NCBI GenBank assembly: GCA_015065445.1
Contig: SVQF01000005.1
Coordinates: 1 to 46,270, forward strand
From: Oscillospiraceae bacterium
GTDB lineage: Bacteria > Bacillota > Clostridia > Oscillospirales > Acutalibacteraceae
Direction of reading: 5' to 3'
DNA: 46,270 bases
This document shows, piece after piece, positions 40,060-46,270 of the stretch; positions within the stretch are counted from its first letter, which is position 1; the number at the start of each line of letters is the position of its first letter. The notes beneath the pieces were generated by a model. The model searched no databases. It was not told where the DNA came from and saw only the letters and a program-made list of their open reading frames with translations. A program made the position numbers and the translations under genes.

Positions 40060-42488
40060 TATAATTCTTTAATTTCAATTACCGAGTGCAGAATGTTCAT
40101 AGCACAACGCTGAATTTCGCCAACGGTAATGCCGTAAGGCTTACCGAGTGATGAAAGCAGCGTGCCGTCTGGCTTGCGGTCTGTGTGATACGGACCGCCC
40201 GGCATAAACAAATCAACCTGTGCTCTCACACGGTATGCGTGGTCTTTGAGTGCGGGGAACTCGGGACTCTTTTCGCTCTGCATCCACCAGTCGGTCATAA
40301 CGTTACCCTTGTAGTCCCACTCGCCTCGCAGAATGGTTGTGCATAAGTCATAATTGTAATGACCGTACACACCGTTGATTCTGTTATACGAGGTCATAAT
40401 GTTCTTTGGCGAGGATTCCTTTATGCAGATTTCAAAGCCTTTAAGGTAAATCTCACGCAGAGCACGTTCTGAAAGTCGGCTGTCGTTCTTGTTGCGGCGA
40501 GCCTCCTGATTGTTGCAGGCAAAATGCTTGGGGCAGGCTGAAAGTCCTGTACTCTGAATGCCTCTTACCGCAGCGGCACCCATTTTACCGCTTATGTACG
40601 GGTCCTCGCTGTAGTACTCAAAGTTTCTGCCGCATAGCGGATTGCGGTGAATATTCATACCGGGTGCAAGAAGAACGTCGCTGCCACGGTCTTTCATTTC
40701 TTTTGCGAGTTCGCCGTATAACTTTTCAACAAGTTCGGTGTCAAAACTGCAGGCAAGCAGCGTGCCGATAGGGATGAGCGAGCAGTGTGCCGCAAGACGG
40801 ATACCCGAAGGACCGTCAGTTGTGATTACTGCAGGAATTCCCTTGTCACGCAGCGATTCGAGCACTCCGCCGTACGCACCTGCGTTGCCCTTCGCACCGA
40901 GCGGGCTGTCCATTTTGTAGTCGCCCCTCGTGATTGCCTCAAGTTCTTCAAGACTGAGCTGCGACACAAACTCTTCCATAGTAACCTTGCCGCTCTTAAC
41001 GTCGCTGAGCTTGTAGCCGAGGTCACCTTTGATTTCTATATCTTCGGGCAGCATATTGTTTATACGTGAACCCAAATCGTATTTTTGCTTGGCAACCGCC
41101 TTTTTGCGAAGAACGGTTTTGCCGTCGATGATTTCGGCGTGCAGCACGTCAAAATTAACCTGTGGTGCGGCAGCCTGCTTGTGCTGTGCGTAAACTTCGG
41201 TTTCCTCCTGATAATAGGAGAACACCTTTTCGGCTTCACGCACATTTTTGCCAAGGTAGAACGAGTATTCGCCCTCTTCGGCAACGTATGCCCCTGCGTG
41301 ATTTGTTGAGCCGCAGTCGTCAAAAGACGTAAGCTGATAAGCATCAACCCACAGTTTAACTTCCTCGCTCTCGTTCGGAGCGAGTTCTTTTGTTTTGGCA
41401 AATGCCACAAGCTCCCTTGCGGGATTACCGAGCTTGCCGCAGGGCTTTTCAGCGTAAAGCTGCACAACCTCTTTGCCGCTGACTTTACCCGTGTTTTTAA
41501 CGGTTGCGGTGATTTCAAAACCGTCGTCAAATGCATCGGTGTCGCCGTACTCAATTGAAAAGTCGGTGTAGCTCAGACCGAAGCCGAACGGGTAAAGCAC
41601 ATTGTTTTTGTCAAAACTTTCAAAATAGCGGTAGCCTACAAAAATATCTTCTTCGTAGTTGTTGAAATTTCTGCCGCCGAAGTTGTCGCTCGACGGGTAG
41701 TCAAAATAACTCTTTGCTATTGTGTCGGTGAGTCTGCCGCTCGGGTTAACGTTACCGCAAAGAATATCTGCTACAGCGTTGCCGCTTTCCATACCGCCCT
41801 GGAATACGTAAACAACGGCACCGATTTTATCGCCGTACTTCTTAACCCACGACATATCCATAATTCCGCCCGTGTTCAGCAAAACTACAACCTTTTCAAA
41901 GTTCTGAGTAACAAGGTCAAGCAGTTCAACTTCGCTGCTGCTGAGAAGATAGCAGCCGTTTTCGTAAGCGGAGTCTCTGTCCTCTCCTGCAGCCCTGCCT
42001 ATTGTAACAACGGCAGTGTCGCTGTCGCCCTTATTACTCTGCAGAGTGATTACGTCAAGAGGCATTTCCTTCTGACAGTACGGCCACGTGCCCCATACTC
42101 CGTGGTTAGGGGGATTTTTTTCACGCCAGTCTGCGTAAACTTTTGCAAGTTTTTCGTTGAGTTCAAGTTTTTCGCAGCCCCTTATACCGTCAACAAGGTT
42201 AACTTTGTCCGGGCAGTTTACATCGCCGCCCGAGCCGTATCCAACATAAAACCAGTCAATCTGTGTGCGTGAAAAAAGCGAAACAACAGTGCCTTCTTTA
42301 AGCGGAAGCGTGCCGTCGTTTTTAATAAGTACGGCGCCTTCAGCGGCGGACTGTCTGCAAAGTTTTTTCATCTCTTTACTGATTTCGCCTGCCTCGCCTT
42401 CGGCTCCTGCACCTGTAATCTGCGAAAGCGACGAAACGCTCGCAACCTTTTCGGTTACCCTGCTTTTTATAATGTCAATAAGTCCCAT
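40059..42488 (-). CDS. GH3 beta-glucosidase with permuted domain order
   Basis: The 809-residue cytoplasmic enzyme (no signal peptide) belongs to GH3, but the parts are in reverse order. The alpha/beta sandwich domain comes first (SAAEGAVLIKNDGTLPL, VVLNTGGIMD, LYPFGFGLSYTDF). An FN3-like domain (about 300-440) follows, and the TIM barrel is last (TTDGPSGIR, APGMNIHRNPLCGRNFEYYSEDP in part, ACPKHFACNNQE). The nucleophile is D733 in GNVMTDWW. This swapped layout is known from beta-glucosidases of rumen Clostridia such as Ruminococcus albus and Butyrivibrio. It probably splits imported cello-oligosaccharides or related glucosides. AGGTGA site at the ATG; single-gene unit with its own promoter. 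Confidence 0.93.
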   Translation of the reverse strand: MGLIDIIKSRVTEKVASVSSLSQITGAGAEGEAGEISKEMKKLCRQSAAEGAVLIKNDGTLPLKEGTVVSLFSRTQIDWFYVGYGSGGDVNCPDKVNLVDGIRGCEKLELNEKLAKVYADWREKNPPNHGVWGTWPYCQKEMPLDVITLQSNKGDSDTAVVTIGRAAGEDRDSAYENGCYLLSSSEVELLDLVTQNFEKVVVLLNTGGIMDMSWVKKYGDKIGAVVYVFQGGMESGNAVADILCGNVNPSGRLTDTIAKSYFDYPSSDNFGGRNFNNYEEDIFVGYRYFESFDKNNVLYPFGFGLSYTDFSIEYGDTDAFDDGFEITATVKNTGKVSGKEVVQLYAEKPCGKLGNPARELVAFAKTKELAPNESEEVKLWVDAYQLTSFDDCGSTNHAGAYVAEEGEYSFYLGKNVREAEKVFSYYQEETEVYAQHKQAAAPQVNFDVLHAEIIDGKTVLRKKAVAKQKYDLGSRINNMLPEDIEIKGDLGYKLSDVKSGKVTMEEFVSQLSLEELEAITRGDYKMDSPLGAKGNAGAYGGVLESLRDKGIPAVITTDGPSGIRLAAHCSLIPIGTLLACSFDTELVEKLYGELAKEMKDRGSDVLLAPGMNIHRNPLCGRNFEYYSEDPYISGKMGAAAVRGIQSTGLSACPKHFACNNQEARRNKNDSRLSERALREIYLKGFEICIKESSPKNIMTSYNRINGVYGHYNYDLCTTILRGEWDYKGNVMTDWWMQSEKSPEFPALKDHAYRVRAQVDLFMPGGPYHTDRKPDGTLLSSLGKPYGITVGEIQRCAMNILHSVIEIKEL

Positions 42489-42519
42489 AAAATCACCTGC
42501 ATTTTATCAAGATAGAAAT

Positions 42520-42548
42520 ATTATATCATATATATTTAGCCGTTACAA
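42520..42548 (-). promoter_or_regulatory. Promoter of the GH3 gene
   Basis: Minus-strand TTGTAA (42548-42543), 17-base spacer, TATAAT (42525-42520). Confidence 0.7.
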
Positions 42549-42574
42549 GTGAGAGTTTGAGCTTGCTACACAAT

Positions 42575-42607
42575 AAGACACTTTTTGCGTCCTGTTGCAT
42601 ATATAAT
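42575..42607 (+). promoter_or_regulatory. Tentative spoIIE promoter with wide spacing
   Basis: TATAAT (42602-42607) lies 30 bases before the ATG, but no -35 box is found at normal distance. AAGACA (42575-42580) is 21 bases upstream, echoing the 21-base spacing of the Spo0A-activated spoIIE promoter of Bacillus subtilis. No clear Spo0A box is seen. Confidence 0.4.
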
Positions 42608-42636
42608 TCTCTTATCAAACATAAGAGGACGTAAAA

Positions 42637-44751
42637 ATGGCTATTAAAGATAAGATTTTGTCACAAAAGAGTGAAAGAAAAATAAGCACAAAGCAATACG
42701 TGATGTTTGCTGTGTACTTTGCCTCAGGCTTTGTGCTGAGCCTTGGCAGAGTTGCGGGCGACGTTACCCCGTTCGGTGTTTCGTTTACCGCCGCAGCACC
42801 AAAAAAGTTCTTTCCCTTCGCAGCGGCAGGTGCGGCGGCAGGGTGCCTTGTAAGCGGAATAAGTTCTCACTCTGCACGGTACCTGTTCGGTATTGCAATG
42901 GCACTCCTCGGCTCGCTTGCCGCAGCTGCTTTTGAACTGTATAAAAATCCGCTTTTTGTAATGTCTGTGGCGTTTGCGTCAGACTTTCTGAGCGGCAGCG
43001 TGCTTTGGCTCAGACAGTCGGGAACGGCGGAGGATTTTGTGATTGTTCTGAGCGAGGCGGTGCTTTGCGGGGGAGGTACATACTTTTTTTATCGCAGCAT
43101 TAATTCGGATTACAGACGTTTTCGCTTTAAGGCACTTCCGCTGTCGGACGTGAGTTGCATAGTAATTTCGGCTGGTCTGATGCTGATGAACCTCTCGTCG
43201 CTTGCAGTCGGCGTAATGCATCCTGCAAGAGCCGTTGCTATGTTCGCAGTACTTCTTGCGGTGCGGTTTTCGGGCGAAAAGCAGGCACTTGTTTTGTCGC
43301 TTGCACTCGGGTTTTCGCTCAGCGTTGCAGGCGGCGACGTGTTGTTTACAGTGGGGGCAATTGCGTTTTCAACCCTCGTGGCACTGTTGTTTAAAGGTCT
43401 TATGCCGTTTGCGTCGGCACTCGGATTTTTGTGTTCGTCAGGCTTTTTTGCAGCCGCTGCAGCAAATGAAAATTCTCTTTCTTTTTTTGTTGACTCGCTT
43501 GCGGCAACGCTTGTTTTTGTTTTAATCCCGTCAAAGATAAACGCAAAACTTGAACAGTTAATATCAAGTGACGAGGGCACTGCACACGACGGCTCGCTCA
43601 GGCAGAATCTTGTGCTGAAACTTCGCTTTGCCTCGTCGGCAATGGTGGCGATAAGCGAAAGCGTGGACACTGTGCGTGAACGGATAAACGAGATTACACG
43701 ACAAAAAAACGACCTCGAAAAAAGCAGTATGACCGACGAGGAATATATACGCCGTGAAATTGTACTTGAAAAGACCAATCAGATAAGGGAAGTTGCGTCA
43801 GACCAGTTTTTTTCAATTGCAGATATGCTTGAGGACCTTGCGTTTGAATTTGACGAGGCGGAGATTTTTGACACCGCCGCCGCTGAAAAAATCAGAAGGT
43901 TGCTCGGCACGTTTGAAATATACCCTGCAAGCGTTTCTGTAATAGAGGACAAGTTCTCACGAATACGGGTTGAGGTGCTTTCGGAGTGTGATGCTTCGCC
44001 TGCCAAAGACAGGCAGCTGACTGCCGAAATCGGCAGAATTGTGGGCAGATACCTCGACTCGCCGAGGGTTACGTATTTTAAAAACGAAACTATGCTTGCG
44101 TATTCGGAACGTGCAAATTACAAACTCAGCATAGGTTTTGCACAGCACAGTGCAGAGGGTAAACTCTGCGGCGACACGGTAAAGACTTTCAGCGACGGCA
44201 GGGGACACAGCATACTTGTAATCAGCGACGGTATGGGCAAAGGCTCACGTGCGGCACTTGACGGTGCTATGGGGGCGGGGCTTATTTCAAAACTGATTAC
44301 CGCAGGGTTTGGCTTTGACAGTGCGTTAAAGGTTGTAAACTCCGCCCTGCTTGTAAAAAGTAATGACGAAAGTCTTGCCACGCTCGATATTGCAAACGTT
44401 GATTTGTATACGGGCAAATGCGAACTTTATAAGGCGGGTGCTCCCGCAAGTTATATTATCAAAAACGGCAGCGTTACAAAGTGCGAACTTACGTCAATGC
44501 CTGCGGGAATTCTCCGTGGCGTAGAATTTGCAAAACGCACCGCAGTACTCGGCTGCGATGACTGTATTGTTCTTATGAGCGACGGCATATGCGACCTTGG
44601 AAGCAGGTGGATTGAAAGCGTTTTGCTCTCGCTCGACGGCTTGTCGGCACAGGAAACGGCGGACGAAATGCTGAAGCTTGCATTAAATGAATCAGAGGGG
44701 AAAAAACTTGACGATATGAGTGTTATTTTTGCAAAACTTGAAAGGAATTAG
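42637..44751 (+). CDS. spoIIE: Stage II sporulation protein E (PP2C-type phosphatase)
   Basis: The 704-residue protein has an N-terminal membrane domain of about ten helices (about 20-300), a linking coiled-coil region (about 325-420) and a C-terminal PP2C phosphatase with the metal-binding motifs ISDGMGKGSRAALDGA, LMSDGICDLGS and KKLDDMSVIFAKL. SpoIIE dephosphorylates SpoIIAA in the forespore, releasing sigma-F, and helps place the polar septum. It is shorter than the 827-residue Bacillus protein, as often in Clostridia. Its presence implies an endospore programme. A RBS-like AGAGGACG is at the start. The GlmS-like gene begins 10 bases after it. Confidence 0.95.
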   Translation: MAIKDKILSQKSERKISTKQYVMFAVYFASGFVLSLGRVAGDVTPFGVSFTAAAPKKFFPFAAAGAAAGCLVSGISSHSARYLFGIAMALLGSLAAAAFELYKNPLFVMSVAFASDFLSGSVLWLRQSGTAEDFVIVLSEAVLCGGGTYFFYRSINSDYRRFRFKALPLSDVSCIVISAGLMLMNLSSLAVGVMHPARAVAMFAVLLAVRFSGEKQALVLSLALGFSLSVAGGDVLFTVGAIAFSTLVALLFKGLMPFASALGFLCSSGFFAAAAANENSLSFFVDSLAATLVFVLIPSKINAKLEQLISSDEGTAHDGSLRQNLVLKLRFASSAMVAISESVDTVRERINEITRQKNDLEKSSMTDEEYIRREIVLEKTNQIREVASDQFFSIADMLEDLAFEFDEAEIFDTAAAEKIRRLLGTFEIYPASVSVIEDKFSRIRVEVLSECDASPAKDRQLTAEIGRIVGRYLDSPRVTYFKNETMLAYSERANYKLSIGFAQHSAEGKLCGDTVKTFSDGRGHSILVISDGMGKGSRAALDGAMGAGLISKLITAGFGFDSALKVVNSALLVKSNDESLATLDIANVDLYTGKCELYKAGAPASYIIKNGSVTKCELTSMPAGILRGVEFAKRTAVLGCDDCIVLMSDGICDLGSRWIESVLLSLDGLSAQETADEMLKLALNESEGKKLDDMSVIFAKLERN

Positions 44752-44760
44752 GTGAAATTG

Positions 44761-46270
44761 ATGAGCGGAATATTTGCATATATCGGAAGCGAAGAGCCAA
44801 GAGATGTTCTGATAACAGGGCTTTCTAAAATGCAGCATCGGGGCGGCGAGGTGAACGGTGTTTCGGTAAAAGCAAAGGACGGTTTTGCTACAGTTAAAAC
44901 TGTGGGCGACCTTCAGCGGCTCAGTGAAGAGGGCGGCAAAACCGTAACCGACGGTTGCTGCGGAATTGCCGAAACTTCACATCAGCTGCGGTGCGTAGGG
45001 GCGTTGTCTACCGTGCCTGCGTCAAACGGCTTTTTCAGTGCGGTCTGCGACGGTCCCGTGCTCAATTTTCACGATTTAAAACGTCGCACAAAAGCGGACT
45101 TTGATATTGCGACTGACGAAGATTTAATCGCTGCAAGTCTGTGCTTTTTTGATACTGATAATAAAATAGAGCGTGCATTTAAAGCGGCGGAACTCTTCAG
45201 GGGAGGTCCCGGCTTTGCGTTTATTTCAAAGGACGAAAGCTCGGTTTTTGCACGTGCGGGGAACAAGCCGTTTTTTGTCGGTGCAGGCGACGGCGGAATG
45301 TATGTGTCGAGCGAACTTGCCGCTCTGTTCGGGTGCTGCGAAAAATACGCCGTTTTACTGAACGGCGAGTCGGTTAAACTTCGCAGCGACAGGGCGTTGT
45401 TCTTCGACGCAAAGTGCCGCAAAACCAAAAAGAGTTATCAGGCTCTGCCGTCTACGGTTCGGTTTGAAACTGCTCTTACGCTTCAGGACAAGCTGTACGG
45501 ATGCTCGCTTGCTGTACGTGAAATATGGTCGCACTATGTGAAGAATTCCAAACTCTGCCTCGACAGTCTGCACCTCACAAAACGCAGCGTAGAAAAGCTG
45601 TCAAAAATAATTCTGACGGGCGAAGGCTCCTCGTATTTTTCGGCACTGTATGCCCGTCATCTGCTTGAACTGCAGACGGACATTCCGTCATACGCCTACG
45701 CCTCGGGCGAGTTTATGCACGCCAAAGGCGTGATTGACAAAAACACTCTTTTGATAGCGGTGTCCGACAGGGGCGAAACTCCGTCCACGCTGTCGTGCGT
45801 TCGGCGTGCAAAGCAGTGCGGTGCAAAAACTCTTGCCGTAACGGGCAGCGGCACGTCGGCACTCGCATTTATGTGCGATACCGTGCTGACAACCGACTGC
45901 GACAGCACAAGGGGTATATCTTTCACTTCATTCATTGCAGGCAGCGTAGCCCTTTCGCTGCTGTCACTCTTCATAGGGCAGAAAGACGACGTTGTAACCG
46001 ACATATATCTTTCGGTCGCACTCAAAATGACCGAAATGCTTTCGGGCAAAATCGCAACTGCAATCAAGAACAGCACAGCCGTTTCGACCGCTGCAACTAT
46101 AATTGACTCTGCACAGTATGTATTTGCCGCAGGTACGGGGCTTGACTATGCGGCGTCGCTTGAGGCGGCTGACAAAATAAGGGAAGTGGCAGGAATAAAC
46201 TGCACTGCCATGCCGCTTTCGGAACTTGTGAACGTCAGCCCACGACTGCTTTCCGATTCTGCGGTAATTG
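44761..46270 (+). CDS. GlmS-like protein with inactive glutaminase site (Cys2 to Ser), partial
   Basis: The frame starts MSGIFAYIGSEEPRDVL and stays open for 503 codons to the window end; AGGTGA lies 5 bases before the ATG. The layout is that of glucosamine-6-phosphate synthase: an N-terminal Ntn amidotransferase domain and SIS domains (GEGSSYFSALYARH, SDRGETPSTLSCVRRA, GTGLDYAASLEAADKIREVAG). The obligatory nucleophile Cys2 of MCGI is Ser (codon AGC at 44764), the TRWATHG region reads ETSHQLRCVG, and the SIS sugar-binding motifs are also altered. Glutamine hydrolysis is therefore unlikely. It may be a regulator, an ammonia-using isomerase or a binding protein. It lies directly behind spoIIE and is probably cotranscribed. 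Confidence 0.85.
   Translation, partial: MSGIFAYIGSEEPRDVLITGLSKMQHRGGEVNGVSVKAKDGFATVKTVGDLQRLSEEGGKTVTDGCCGIAETSHQLRCVGALSTVPASNGFFSAVCDGPVLNFHDLKRRTKADFDIATDEDLIAASLCFFDTDNKIERAFKAAELFRGGPGFAFISKDESSVFARAGNKPFFVGAGDGGMYVSSELAALFGCCEKYAVLLNGESVKLRSDRALFFDAKCRKTKKSYQALPSTVRFETALTLQDKLYGCSLAVREIWSHYVKNSKLCLDSLHLTKRSVEKLSKIILTGEGSSYFSALYARHLLELQTDIPSYAYASGEFMHAKGVIDKNTLLIAVSDRGETPSTLSCVRRAKQCGAKTLAVTGSGTSALAFMCDTVLTTDCDSTRGISFTSFIAGSVALSLLSLFIGQKDDVVTDIYLSVALKMTEMLSGKIATAIKNSTAVSTAATIIDSAQYVFAAGTGLDYAASLEAADKIREVAGINCTAMPLSELVNVSPRLLSDSAVI

Noticed and set aside
1-46270. tRNA or rRNA genes, prophage, integrase or intact insertion sequence
   Set aside because: No cloverleaf, rRNA-like segment, transposase, integrase or terminal inverted repeat pair was found on either strand.

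Overview
The window looks like chromosome of a spore-forming, Gram-positive gut or rumen Clostridia, most likely from the Ruminococcaceae/Oscillospiraceae side. The evidence is: strong AGGAGG-type ribosome sites and TTGACA-N17-TATAAT promoters, a T-box on thrS, a HrcA/CIRCE operator on htpG, SpoIIE, a class B sortase with an SPKTG substrate, TagF-type polymerases, and a GH3 beta-glucosidase with the swapped domain order known from rumen cellulolytic Clostridia. The assignment is inferred from gene content; no rRNA or tRNA gene is present.

Layout. 1-2.4 kb: the 5' end of a phosphoglucomutase-type gene (minus), back to back with comM and a LUD-domain gene. 2.4-5.4 kb: a sulfur-assimilation unit, metY-cysK, divergent from an Rrf2 regulator. 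Both promoters carry TTACCTA/TAGGTAA palindromes, and the metY mRNA leader encodes a Cys/Met-rich mini-ORF. 5.4-9.7 kb: an aldehyde dehydrogenase of the MmsA type, a CxxC-rich lipoprotein, trmB, and an nfeD-SPFH operon. 9.8-15.2 kb: a secreted Rhs/YD-repeat protein whose AT-rich C-terminal tip looks like a caspase-type His/Cys protease domain, followed by two AT-rich single-TM proteins (candidate immunity or accessory factors). 15.3-17.5 kb: thrS with its T-box.

17.6-27.4 kb is an envelope-polymer island: two CDP-glycerol glycerophosphotransferases, a secreted alpha/beta hydrolase with an FN3 module, a 1243-residue multidomain transferase, and a nonulosonic-acid module (a NeuB-like synthase lacking the SAF domain, a CMP-sugar synthetase and a KdsC-like phosphatase). 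Together they suggest a glycerol-phosphate polymer that carries, or is started on, a Kdn/Kdo/sialic-like acid. A GT2 polyprenyl-phosphate sugar transferase lies next to it on the other strand.

28.5-46.3 kb: htpG under CIRCE; an rsmA-MATE-unknown operon; a heterodimeric ABC exporter; an SPKTG surface protein beside a class B sortase and an LCP ligase with a His-rich cytoplasmic tail; the permuted GH3 enzyme; spoIIE; and a GlmS-like protein, cut by the window end, whose catalytic Cys2 is Ser.

The strongest leads for new biology are the Rhs protease-like tip, the Cys leader peptide with Rrf2 operators, the TagF/nonulosonate locus, and the GlmS-like pseudo-amidotransferase behind spoIIE. All calls come from reading the sequence; no database search was possible.
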